A DNA stretch of 21,382 nucleotides, taken from Halobacteriales archaeon QS_9_67_15. GTDB taxonomy: Archaea; Halobacteriota; Halobacteria; Halobacteriales; Haloarculaceae. This document shows, one piece after another, positions 6,997-14,066 of the stretch (positions are counted from its first letter, which is position 1; each line of letters begins with the position of its first letter). The translations under genes and the position numbers were made by a program. A model generated the notes under the pieces. That model saw only the letters and a list, made by a program, of their open reading frames with translations. It did not search any database and was not told the DNA's origin. The stretch covers positions 1-21,382 of the forward strand of contig PXSD01000025.1 of assembly GCA_003023165.1 (NCBI GenBank), in the 5' to 3' direction.

Positions 6997-7809
6997 ATGC
7001 CTGTCGACTCCCTGCCGCGACTCGGGCTCGGTACCTACTCCGACGACGACCGCGACCAGTGGCGCGAGAACGTCCGGACCGCGCTCGACGTGGGCTTTCG
7101 CCACGTCGACACCGCGCAGGTCTACGAGAACGAACAGTACGTCGGCCGGGGCATCGCCGAGAGCGAGGTCGACCGCGAGGACGTGTGGGTCTCGACGAAG
7201 ACCGTCCACCACGACGTTCCCCCGGACCCCGAGCAGGTGCCCGACTCCGTCGACGGCTGTCTCGACCGACTCGGCGTCGACACCGTCGACCTGCTGTACG
7301 TCCACTGGCCCTCGGGGATCTACAGTCCCGAGGCGGTCCTCCCGGCCTTCGAGGAGGCCTACGAAGCGGGGAAGACCCGGACCGTCGGCCTCTCGAACTT
7401 CACGCCGGAACTGCTCGACGAGGCCCGCGAGTTCCTCGACGTCCCGGTCGCCGCCCACCAGGTCGAGATGCACCCGCTGCTCCCCCAGGAGGAACTGGTG
7501 GCGTACGCCCGGGAACACGACCACACGCTCGTCGCGTACTCGCCGCTCGGAAAGGGCGCGGCGCTCGAGGTGCCCGAAGTGCAGGAGGTCGCCGAGCGAC
7601 ACGACGCGACGCCCGCACAGGTCAGCCTCGCGTGGGTCCTCTCCCACGACAACGTCGCGGCCGTCCCGAAAGCCAGCAGCCGCGAGCACATGGAACAGAA
7701 CCTCGCCGCGGCCGACCTGGAACTCGACGACGAAGACATCGACCTGATCGACGCCATCGACCGCCGACACCGCGAGATCGACCCCGACCACGGGCCGTGG
7801 AACCGGTAG
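6997..7809 (+). CDS. Aldo/keto reductase
   Basis: 270-aa NAD(P)H-dependent oxidoreductase of the aldo/keto reductase (AKR) superfamily, cytoplasmic TIM barrel, reducing aldehydes or ketones to alcohols. The catalytic tetrad is complete: D38 in FRHVDTAQVYENE, Y43, K68 in WVSTKTV and H103 in LLYVHWPSG. Later family blocks are TVGLSNFTPELL, HQVEMHPLLPQEELVAYARE, VAYSPLGKG and AVPKASSREHMEQNL, the last of which binds the cofactor phosphate or ribose. Length is at the lower end for the family. The ATG at 6997 (MPVDSLPRLGLGTY) is the expected AKR start. It is probably transcribed alone; 99 bp separate it from the next gene, on the same strand. The exact substrate (for example a 2,5-diketo-gluconate-reductase-like role) cannot be read from sequence. 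Confidence 0.92.
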   Translation: MPVDSLPRLGLGTYSDDDRDQWRENVRTALDVGFRHVDTAQVYENEQYVGRGIAESEVDREDVWVSTKTVHHDVPPDPEQVPDSVDGCLDRLGVDTVDLLYVHWPSGIYSPEAVLPAFEEAYEAGKTRTVGLSNFTPELLDEAREFLDVPVAAHQVEMHPLLPQEELVAYAREHDHTLVAYSPLGKGAALEVPEVQEVAERHDATPAQVSLAWVLSHDNVAAVPKASSREHMEQNLAAADLELDDEDIDLIDAIDRRHREIDPDHGPWNR

Positions 7810-7908
7810 CGGGTCCGGGCACCGCTCCGCGGAACTGGGAGCACACGTCGACCGCGGTTACCCGCGCGTCACTGAACGACTACAGGCCTTCGTCCCCATC
7901 CACGAGGT

Positions 7909-9357
7909 ATGACAGCCGACCCGTTCGTCGTGATCGGCGGCGACGCCGCCGGACTCAGCGCCGCGAGCAAGTGCAAGCGCGAGGCCCCCGACCGCGACGT
8001 GGTCGTCTTCGAGAAGGGCCGGTGGGTCTCCTACGCCCACTGCGGCACGCCCTACTTCGTCAAGGGCGAGGTCGAGCAGCTGACCGACCTGCTCTCGCTC
8101 TCCCCGACAGAGGTCGACGACCGAGGCATCGACCTGCGGCGCGAGCACGAGGTCGTCGACATCGACACCGACGGCCGGACCGTCTCCGTCCGCGCGCCCG
8201 ACGGCGACCGCGTCGAACAGCCCTACGGCGACCTGCTCGTTGCCACCGGCGCGCACGCGCTGACGGCGCCGGTCGGCGGGAGCGACCTCCCGGGTGCGTT
8301 CTCGCTGCACGGACTGGACGACGCGGCGGCGATCCGCGCCGCGCTCGAACCGCCGGGCGAGGCTACCCCCGAATCGCTGGGCGGCGGCGACTACCTCGAC
8401 CCCGCCGTAATCGACCGCTACGCCGCGTGGGAGCCGCCCGAGACGGTCGCTATCGTCGGCGGCGGCTCCGTCGGTGTCGAGATGTCCGAGGCGTTCACGG
8501 CCCGCGGTCTCGACATCCACCTCTTTCAGCGGAGCGGGCACGTCCTCGACCCCTTCGGCGAGGCCGTCGCCGAGCGGGTCGAGACGGAGCTACGCGAGCG
8601 GGGCGTCGCGCTCCACATGGAGACCGAGGTCGAACGGCTGGCTGGCGACGACCGCGTCGAGCGACTGGAGTGTGCCGGCGGTACCGCGCTCGACGTGGAC
8701 CTCGCGCTCGTCGGCGTCGGCGTCCGACCGAACGTGGGTCTCGTCGCGGACACGCCCGTCGAACTGGGCGAGTCGGGGGCGGTCGCAGTCGACGACTGCG
8801 GGCGCACGGCCGTCGACGGCGTCTACGCCGCCGGCGACTGCGCGGAGGCGCGCCACACCGTCACCGGCGAGTTCGACTGGGTGCCGCTCGGACTGACGGC
8901 CAATCGGGCCGGTCGAGCGGTCGGTCAGACCGTCGCCGGCGACCCGAAACCGACCGGCGACATCGCCGGGACGGCCGTCGTCAAGGCCTTCGACCAGGAG
9001 TGCGGACGGGTCGGTATCGTCGACCACGAACGAGCGCGCCAAGCGGGCTTCGACCCCGTGACCGAGACGATCACGACCGCGTCGCGGTCAGGGTATTACC
9101 CGGGCGCGGCCGAGATAGTCGTCTCGCTCACCGCCGACCGCGAGAGCGGCCGCCTGCTCGGCGGTACCATCGTCGGGACTGACCGGGCGGCGGTCCGGAT
9201 CGACACCGTCGCGACGGCGCTGGAGGGCGACATGACCGTCGACGAGGTCGAGAATCTCGACCTCGCCTACGCACCGCCGTTCTCGCCCGTCTGGGACCCG
9301 GTGTTGACCGCGGCGAAGGTGCTGAACGGCTCCCTCGAAGAGACGGCCGGGAACTGA
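7909..9357 (+). CDS. FAD-dependent pyridine nucleotide-disulfide oxidoreductase (CoA-disulfide reductase / NADH oxidase-like)
   Basis: 482-aa flavoprotein. The N-terminal FAD-binding motif is VIGGDAAGLSAASKCK (about 8-23), a second nucleotide-binding glycine motif is AIVGGGSVGVEMSEAF, and the second FAD motif is GVYAAGDCAEA. The single redox Cys is C45 in SYAHCGTPYF, the SxxxCGxPY arrangement of CoA-disulfide reductases and NADH oxidases, which use one Cys to form a mixed disulfide or sulfenate. The C-terminal dimerisation domain follows (YYPGAAEIVVSL...GGTIVG...YAPPFSPVWDPV). A loop of about 25 residues (GEATPESLGGGDYLDPAVID) sits between the FAD and NAD motifs. The likely role is CoA/thiol redox balance or oxygen/peroxide removal in the cytoplasm. 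Substrate preference cannot be settled from sequence. Confidence 0.88.
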   Translation: MTADPFVVIGGDAAGLSAASKCKREAPDRDVVVFEKGRWVSYAHCGTPYFVKGEVEQLTDLLSLSPTEVDDRGIDLRREHEVVDIDTDGRTVSVRAPDGDRVEQPYGDLLVATGAHALTAPVGGSDLPGAFSLHGLDDAAAIRAALEPPGEATPESLGGGDYLDPAVIDRYAAWEPPETVAIVGGGSVGVEMSEAFTARGLDIHLFQRSGHVLDPFGEAVAERVETELRERGVALHMETEVERLAGDDRVERLECAGGTALDVDLALVGVGVRPNVGLVADTPVELGESGAVAVDDCGRTAVDGVYAAGDCAEARHTVTGEFDWVPLGLTANRAGRAVGQTVAGDPKPTGDIAGTAVVKAFDQECGRVGIVDHERARQAGFDPVTETITTASRSGYYPGAAEIVVSLTADRESGRLLGGTIVGTDRAAVRIDTVATALEGDMTVDEVENLDLAYAPPFSPVWDPVLTAAKVLNGSLEETAGN

Positions 9358-9396
9358 CGGGTGTCGCACTCGGTTCGGGAGTGACGGGCGTCCCGG

Positions 9397-10419
9397 TCAG
9401 TCCGCGGTACCAGCGGCGTCGCTCGTCTCGTCTCCGGTTCCCGCGGCGTCGCCGCTCGCGTCCGCCGCGGCGGTCCGCGCCAGCGCCTCGAAGTCGTAGC
9501 CGACCTCGGTCAGTTCCTCGGAGACGGTCCAGAGACGGTCGGCGTCGGCCTCGTCGTAGGAGGCGTCGCTGGAGCGCTGTGGCTCGGGGTACCCGCGCAT
9601 GTCGAACAGCCCGCCGGGACCGATGTACTCGCCGCCGCCGATCGTGGGCGCGGTGGCGGCGAACACGAGCGGGAGCGCCCCCTGTTCGGCCGACTGTGCG
9701 AGGACCGCGTTCGCGACCCGCATCGCGTAGAGTTTGACGGCCGAGCCCTCCTGCTGTGGCCCGCGGGCCTGGAGGTTCGTGTCCGCGTATCCGGGGTGGC
9801 ACGCCACCGAGGCGGTGTCTTCGACCCCCGCGCCGTCGAGGCGCCGCTGGAGTTCGTAGGCGAACAGGAGGTTGGCGAGTTTCGACTGGCCGTAGGCCGA
9901 CCACTTGCCGTAGGAGTCATCGCCGTGGAGGTCGTCGAAGTCCACCTCGCCGGTCTCGTGGGCACCGCTCGAGTGCGTGACCACCCGCGTGTCTCCCGGC
10001 GTCGCCGCCAGGCGGTCGAGGAGCTGGCCCGTCAGCGCGAAGTGGCCGAGGTGGTTGACGCCGAACTGCATCTCGAACCCGTCTGCGGTCTCCGAACGGG
10101 GGATCGCCATCACGCCGGCGTTGTTACAGAGGACGTGTAGTTCGTCGTAGTCGACGCGGACCCCGTCGGCGAACGACTCGACCGAGGCGAGGTCACCGAG
10201 GTCGCACTCGCGGACGTCCAGGTCACCACCGGGGACGCGCTCGCGTATCTCCGCCGCCGCCCGTTCGCCGCGCTCCGTGCTCCGGCAGGCCATCACGACC
10301 GTCGCGCCGTTGTCCGCAAACGCGCGGGTCGCCTCGAACCCGAGACCGCTGTTGGCACCGGTGACGACCATCGTCCGTTCGGTGAGGTCGGGGACGTCTG
10401 CGGCGGTCCAGTTGCTCAT
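9397..10419 (-). CDS. Short-chain dehydrogenase/reductase (SDR)
   Basis: 340-aa NAD(P)-dependent SDR of the retinol-dehydrogenase/WW-oxidoreductase-like type. The Rossmann motif TGANSGLG is at residues 20-27, ACRSTERGE follows as the NADP-type site, then CNNAGVM, and the catalytic S...YxxxK in THSSGAHE and SAYGQSKLANLLFAYEL. After the core it has HPGYADTNLQ and GGEYIGPGGLFDMRGYPEPQ. The last 30 residues are an Ala/Asp/Gly-rich tail that looks disordered. ATG at 10419 (MSNWTAADVPDLTERTMVV) is preferred to the in-frame GTG at 10428. The substrate is unknown. It converges with the flavoprotein gene, with a gap of 39 bp. Confidence 0.9.
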   Translation of the reverse strand: MSNWTAADVPDLTERTMVVTGANSGLGFEATRAFADNGATVVMACRSTERGERAAAEIRERVPGGDLDVRECDLGDLASVESFADGVRVDYDELHVLCNNAGVMAIPRSETADGFEMQFGVNHLGHFALTGQLLDRLAATPGDTRVVTHSSGAHETGEVDFDDLHGDDSYGKWSAYGQSKLANLLFAYELQRRLDGAGVEDTASVACHPGYADTNLQARGPQQEGSAVKLYAMRVANAVLAQSAEQGALPLVFAATAPTIGGGEYIGPGGLFDMRGYPEPQRSSDASYDEADADRLWTVSEELTEVGYDFEALARTAAADASGDAAGTGDETSDAAGTAD

Positions 10420-10530
10420 GTCCGACACTTCGGGGCGCGGACGTACAAATCACTGGCCAAACTGGTGTGGGTATCGGTCGCCGAGGCGGGCGGTCCGGAG
10501 CGGTGCTCGCGTCAGTCCACAGAGTCGACG

Positions 10531-10825
10531 GCGTCGCTCGTCCTCCGCAGCGACGAGGACTACCGGACGCCGGCCGACACCGCCGAACTGTTCCACCGAG
10601 GGCTGCGGAAACACGGCGTCGACACGCGGCTGGTGTGGTACCCACGTGAGGGGCACGAGCTGTCCCGGTCGGGCGAACCGGGCCACGTCGTCGACCGGAT
10701 CGAACGCATCGCCCGCTGGTTCGACGGCTACTCCGAGTCCCGCGAGGCTCCGCGCGCTCGACCGACCCGACGACGCGGGACTGTCCGCCGCCGAGAGCGA
10801 GCCGACCGGCGGTCCCGACGAGTGA
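10531..10825 (+). pseudogene. 3' remnant of an S9-family (prolyl oligopeptidase-like) peptidase, frameshifted
   Basis: From 10531 one frame reads LVLRSDEDYRTPADTAELF, then the RGLRKHGVDTRLVWYPREGHELS block and SGEPGHVVDRIERIARWFDG. This is the C-terminal end of S9 acylaminoacyl-peptidase-type alpha/beta hydrolases, with the catalytic Asp region (DEDYRTP) and catalytic His (GHELS). Near 10745-10755 the frame shifts: the other frame continues RALDRPDDAGLSAAESEPTG and ends at TGA 10823-10825, as expected for the family tail. Nothing upstream matches the propeller or the Ser nucleophile region; the SDR start lies only about 110 bp away. It is therefore a 5'-truncated, frame-broken leftover, perhaps from a deletion that removed most of the gene. 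Confidence 0.7.
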
Positions 10826-10835
10826 GCGGCTCACC

Positions 10836-11027
10836 CTACCGCTGGCGCGCTTCGAGCTCGAGGGACAGCCACCCCTCCTCGCAGGCGATACCGCCGCGCT
10901 CGACGGTCCCCCCGTTCTCCGTCGCCACGTCGCAGCCGTAGAGCGTCCCCTCGCCGTCGCGCAGTTGCGCGGCGATCGGTTCGAGGTCGGCCGCGAGTCG
11001 GTCCGCTCGGGTTCGACGTCCGGACAT
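10836..11027 (-). CDS. Small hypothetical protein
   Basis: 63-aa reading frame with an ATG start (MSGRRTRADRLAADLEPIAAQ) 30 bp downstream of thiE on the same strand, so it may be its second cistron. The protein is acidic with a basic N-terminus and two cysteines (LYGCDVAT and IACEEGWLSLELEARQ). No known domain is recognised. Third-position GC and acidic composition support coding, and its stop lies 11 bp past the end of the S9 remnant on the other strand. It could be a spurious frame, but position and composition favour a real small gene. Confidence 0.5.
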   Translation of the reverse strand: MSGRRTRADRLAADLEPIAAQLRDGEGTLYGCDVATENGGTVERGGIACEEGWLSLELEARQR

Positions 11028-11056
11028 ACCCGAGATCGGTGCGCCGCGGTGAAAAG

Positions 11057-11698
11057 TCAGTTTCCGCGCGTTCGTTCGACGACCTCGCCGAGTCGACGGG
11101 TCGCGGCCTCGGGGTCGTCGGCCGCGGCTATCTCGGTGATGACCGCGACGCCGTCGGCGCCCGCTTCGACGACGGGCGCGGCGTTGTCGGCGGTGACCCC
11201 GCCGATGCCGACGGCCGGGATGTCGACCGCGTCGGCGATGTCGTTGACGCGGTCGGGACCGATCTCGTGTTCCTCGTCGTCGATGTCGTCTTTCGAGCCG
11301 GTCGCGTAGACGGCACCGACGCCGAGGTAGTCCGCGCCGGCCTTCTGCGCGCGACGGGCGTCGTCGACGAACGACACCGACCGTCCGATCACGGCGTCGG
11401 TGCCGAGCTGTTCGCGAGCGACGGCGACGGGCAGGTCGTCGTCGCCGAGGTGGACGCCGTCGGCGTCCACTGCCCGCGCGAGGTCGACCCGGTCGTTGAC
11501 GACGAAGGTCACGTCCGCGTCGCGAGTGATCTTCCGGAGCTTGCGACCGAGGTGGTACCGCTCGCGGGCGCTCCGGTCTTTCTCCCGCAACTGCACCGCG
11601 TCGACGCCGCCCGCGACCGCCGCCTCGACGGCCTCCAGCGTGGGTCGCCCCTCGGAGCGGCTCTCCTGCGTGACGAAGTAGGTGTCCCAGTCGGTCAT
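11057..11698 (-). CDS. thiE: Thiamine-phosphate synthase ThiE
   Basis: 213-aa TIM-barrel enzyme joining HMP pyrophosphate and the thiazole phosphate moiety to give thiamine phosphate, the coupling step of thiamine biosynthesis in the cytoplasm. Motifs seen: VDAVQLREKDRSARE (pyrimidine-pyrophosphate binding), TFVVNDRVDLARAVDADGVH and LGDDDLPV (metal and pyrophosphate), IGRSV, ADYLGVGAVYATGSK (thiazole phosphate loop) and VGIGGVTADN. Length is typical. ATG at 11698 (MTDWDTYFVTQE) begins the first beta strand. It is divergent from the rhodanese-MBL gene across 118 bp. An AT-rich TATAACGAAAG-like stretch (11730-11740, minus strand) may be its promoter. No TPP riboswitch was recognised. Confidence 0.95.
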   Translation of the reverse strand: MTDWDTYFVTQESRSEGRPTLEAVEAAVAGGVDAVQLREKDRSARERYHLGRKLRKITRDADVTFVVNDRVDLARAVDADGVHLGDDDLPVAVAREQLGTDAVIGRSVSFVDDARRAQKAGADYLGVGAVYATGSKDDIDDEEHEIGPDRVNDIADAVDIPAVGIGGVTADNAAPVVEAGADGVAVITEIAAADDPEAATRRLGEVVERTRGN

Positions 11699-11784
11699 TG
11701 CCGTCGTTCAGTGTTCGACGCCGGTGTTACTTTCGTTATAGGTCGACGCCGAGGGAGAGCGCTGACCGCCGCTCCTCTGCCACG

Positions 11785-11794
11785 CGCTTATCTC
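11785..11794 (+). promoter_or_regulatory. TATA-like box of the rhodanese-MBL gene
   Basis: GCTTATCTC lies about 27 nt before the ATG at 11817 in GC-rich surroundings, which is the expected place for a leaderless haloarchaeal promoter. Confidence 0.4.
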
Positions 11795-11816
11795 GTCGGC
11801 GCCACTACGTGGAGAC

Positions 11817-13046
11817 ATGACAGACGATTCGCCGGCCGACGAGTCATCGACCGGCGCCGCGAACGGGGCGGCGGCGGACTCGGGGGAGGACGTTCCGGGC
11901 GTCGACCCCGCGACGCTCCAGCGCCGGATCGACGCCGGCGACCCGGTCCGCGTCCTCGACCTGCGGAACCGGGACGAGGTGGAACAGTGGCACCTCGCCG
12001 GCCCGAACGTCTCGCTCACGCAGCAGCCGTACAACCGATTCGTCCGGGCACGGGTGACCGACGGCATAGACGAGTTCGTCGCGGCCGTCGCGGGCGAGGG
12101 CCCGATCACGGTCGTCTGTGCGCGCGGCGAAGCCAGCGCCGAAGTCGCGGCGGGCCTCCTGGAGCGCGGCCACGACGCTCACAATCTCACTGGCGGGATG
12201 GACGCGTGGGCGCGCCTGCTGCTCGCGACCGAAGTCGACGGCGCGGTCGGCGGTGACGACGACGCACTCGTCCAGTACCGCCGTCCGTCGAGCGGGTGCC
12301 TCGGCTACCTGGTCGCCTCGGCCGGGGCCGCGGCGGTCGTCGACCCGCTCCGGGCGTTCACCGGGCGGTACGTCGCGGACGCCCGCGAGCGAGGCGTCGA
12401 GGTCGAGACCGTCGTCGACACGCACGTCCACGCCGACCACGTCAGCGGCCTCCGCTCGCTCGCCAAGGCGACCGGCGCGACCCCGGTGATGCCAGAGCGA
12501 GCCGTCGAGCGAGGCGTCACGGGCGACGTCACGACGGTCGGAGACGGGGACACGCTGGACGTCGGCGACCTCGCAGTCGAAGCAGTCCACGCGCCGGGGC
12601 ACACGACCGGGATGACCGCCGTCGCGGTCGGCGACGCCCTCCTCACCGGCGACAGTCTCTTCCTGGACGGCGTCGCTCGCCCGGACCTCGAAGCCGGGTT
12701 CGAGACCGCCGAGGCGTTCGCTCGCGAGCTGTATCGGACGGTCACCGACCGGTTTTCGCCGTTTCCCGGCGAGACTGTCGTCGCTCCGGGCCACCACGGC
12801 GAGGGCGCACAGCCGGACGCCGACGGCGTCTTCGCGGCGCCGCTGGACGAGTGTCGACAGTCGCGCGTCTTCGAGATGGGCGAAGACGAGTTCGTCGCGC
12901 ACGTCACCGACCGAAGGCCATCGCGACCGGCGAACCACGAGCGGATCGTCGCTGTCAACCTCGGTCGCGAGTCGGTGGACGACGAGGCGGCGTTCGAACT
13001 CGAACTCGGCCCGAACAACTGCGCGGCCGCGCCGGCGGACGACTGA
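11817..13046 (+). CDS. Rhodanese-metallo-beta-lactamase fusion (persulfide dioxygenase-like)
   Basis: 409-aa cytoplasmic protein. A low-complexity acidic leader (1-28) precedes a rhodanese domain (about 30-135) with active-site Cys C101 in TVVCARGEASAEVAAGLLERG. A metallo-beta-lactamase domain (about 150-345) follows, with HVHADH (203-208), APGHTTG (H262), LTGDSLF (D279) and APGHHGEG (H326/H327). This is the metal-ligand set of ETHE1/glyoxalase II-like enzymes. Family knowledge points to oxidation or transfer of persulfide sulfur (glutathione-type or another low-molecular-weight thiol persulfide, since haloarchaea use gamma-glutamylcysteine). The rhodanese is N-terminal here, whereas many known fusions have it C-terminal. 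A further tail of about 60 residues ends LELGPNNCAAAP. The following gene starts 2 bp after the stop, implying one operon. Confidence 0.88.
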   Translation: MTDDSPADESSTGAANGAAADSGEDVPGVDPATLQRRIDAGDPVRVLDLRNRDEVEQWHLAGPNVSLTQQPYNRFVRARVTDGIDEFVAAVAGEGPITVVCARGEASAEVAAGLLERGHDAHNLTGGMDAWARLLLATEVDGAVGGDDDALVQYRRPSSGCLGYLVASAGAAAVVDPLRAFTGRYVADARERGVEVETVVDTHVHADHVSGLRSLAKATGATPVMPERAVERGVTGDVTTVGDGDTLDVGDLAVEAVHAPGHTTGMTAVAVGDALLTGDSLFLDGVARPDLEAGFETAEAFARELYRTVTDRFSPFPGETVVAPGHHGEGAQPDADGVFAAPLDECRQSRVFEMGEDEFVAHVTDRRPSRPANHERIVAVNLGRESVDDEAAFELELGPNNCAAAPADD

Positions 13047-13048
13047 CC

Positions 13049-13495
13049 GTGACGGCCCCGGACCCGGATTCGGATCGGGCGGCACGGCCACTCGACGAGG
13101 CCGCCGTCAGGGAGCGTCTCGGGACCGACCACGGGGCGGTGCTCGACGCCGTCGCGGCGACCGCCGACGCGCTCGCGTCCGGGGACGAACCGTTCACCGA
13201 CGGGCCGGCGCTCGCGAGCGCGCTCGAAGACAGGCTCGCCGAGACGGAGGTCCTCGACAGGTTGCCGGCCGTCCTCGCGACGGCGGTCGACGCCGCGGGA
13301 CTGACGCTCGCCGCCGACCCGGTCGCCGCACCGCCGTACGTGACGGTCACGAGCCGCGGTCCCGTCCTCCGCGGGTCCACGCCCAAAGGCCGGCTGGTCG
13401 TCGTCCTCGGCGCGTTCCGGGTCGAGCGGTCGCCGCGGCGGTACGTCAGAGACGGTGGCCGCGGGGCGGTCTCAGTCAGCGTCTCGTTCCACTGA
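13049..13495 (+). CDS. Conserved haloarchaeal-type hypothetical protein
   Basis: 148-aa protein with a GTG start at 13049, 2 bp after the stop of the rhodanese-MBL gene, so translation is likely coupled. The N-terminal two thirds are Ala/Asp-rich helices (RERLGTDHGAVLDAVAATAD), with a more conserved-looking C-terminal segment of beta strands (PPYVTVTSRGPVLRGSTPKG, then RLVVVLGAFRVERSPRRYVR). I do not recognise a named domain with confidence; it resembles small haloarchaeal DUF proteins. The frame is open far upstream, but that stretch is an Arg-rich shadow of the previous gene. The 80-bp palindrome lies 44 bp downstream. Confidence 0.7.
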   Translation: MTAPDPDSDRAARPLDEAAVRERLGTDHGAVLDAVAATADALASGDEPFTDGPALASALEDRLAETEVLDRLPAVLATAVDAAGLTLAADPVAAPPYVTVTSRGPVLRGSTPKGRLVVVLGAFRVERSPRRYVRDGGRGAVSVSVSFH

Positions 13496-13539
13496 GCGGG
13501 CGAACACACCCGGTTCGTGCGTCGTCGAGTCGACCGCTC

Positions 13540-13619
13540 ATACTGCCGGCTGTACGTCTGTCGAGAATTTCGCCGCCCCGGGGCGGCGAATATCTTCACG
13601 AAGTTACAGCCGGCAGTAT
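13540..13619. repeat. 80-bp palindromic element
   Basis: A single symmetric element centred between 13579 and 13580. The outer 15 bp are perfect inverted copies (ATACTGCCGGCTGTA at 13540-13554 and its reverse complement at 13605-13619). The inner 11 bp per side (TTCGCCGCCCC / GGGGCGGCGAA, 13569-13590) are also perfect. The intervening 14 bp arms match only partly (GTCGAGAAT against GTGAAGATA). It lies between convergent genes, and its right edge supplies the first base of the reverse-strand stop codon of the 96-aa gene. I recall similar GCCGGC/CGCCGCCCCGGGGCGGCG sequences scattered in haloarchaeal genomes, so it may be a dispersed MITE- or REP-like element. As RNA it would form a very strong hairpin and could end both transcripts. 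Confidence 0.8.
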
Positions 13620-13909
13620 CAGAAGGGGAGTCGGTCGCGGATCTCGTCGAAGACCGACTCGTCGGTGCCGTCGACGGGGCCGACGACGCCGTCCTCGGGG
13701 ACGATGACCGTGCGGCGGTCCTCTTTCGTGGCCTCGATGAGGCCGTCGTCTTTCAGGTCGGCCAGCGCCGCCTCGAGCGTGTCGATGTCGACGTCCACGC
13801 GAGACCGGAGCTCGAAGACGGTCATCCCGTCGTCCTGCCGGTCGGCCAGCGCGTCGAGGACCGCGACCTCCGCGTCGTCGCGGTCGCGGTGCTCGGGTTT
13901 GGCCCTCAT
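13619..13909 (-). CDS. Small winged-helix-like protein (probably DUF6432 family)
   Basis: 96-aa acidic protein, MRAKPEHRDRDDAEVAVLDA at the N-terminus. Residues about 10-70 look like a winged helix-turn-helix: helix VAVLDALADRQ, then MTVFELRSRVDVDIDTLEAA (helix-turn-helix), LADLKDDGLIEATKE and a wing strand DRRTVIVPEDGVV. It ends FDEIRDRLPF. It matches my memory of haloarchaeal DUF6432 proteins in length and in both termini. The role is probably DNA binding, with no known target. ATG at 13909 is preferred; the longer upstream frame is a shadow of the next gene. It is divergent from the zinc-ribbon gene, and its TGA stop touches the 80-bp palindrome. Confidence 0.75.
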   Translation of the reverse strand: MRAKPEHRDRDDAEVAVLDALADRQDDGMTVFELRSRVDVDIDTLEAALADLKDDGLIEATKEDRRTVIVPEDGVVGPVDGTDESVFDEIRDRLPF

Positions 13910-14032
13910 GGGCGACTGTTCGGCGTGATGGGTCTTACGTGTATCCCTCGGCTCGACCGCTGTGGCGGCGGCCTCGGCGAGGGCAGTCGACCCGCCGGGA
14001 CCGCCGGAGTGTTCGGCGTTCGGACAAACAGC

Positions 14033-14042
14033 ACGCTTATGT
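14033..14042 (+). promoter_or_regulatory. TATA-like box of the acidic zinc-ribbon gene
   Basis: CGCTTATGTT lies about 28 nt before the ATG at 14067 within the 157-bp divergent intergenic region, consistent with a leaderless haloarchaeal promoter. The rest of that region shows no other clear signal. Confidence 0.4.
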
Positions 14043-14066
14043 TTCGGAGGGGACGAACACGTGGTA

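Noticed and set aside
5437..7791. 784-codon open frame on the minus strand
   Set aside because: Shadow of psh and the aldo/keto reductase. Composition (DDERGR-rich without hydrophobic structure) is typical of antisense frames in GC-rich genomes.
6162..9182. 1006-codon open frame on the plus strand
   Set aside because: Arg/Pro-rich out-of-frame reading of three well-identified genes.
13540..13619. 80-bp palindrome as a CRISPR repeat or attachment site
   Set aside because: Only one copy in the window, with no spacer array, integrase or tRNA nearby.
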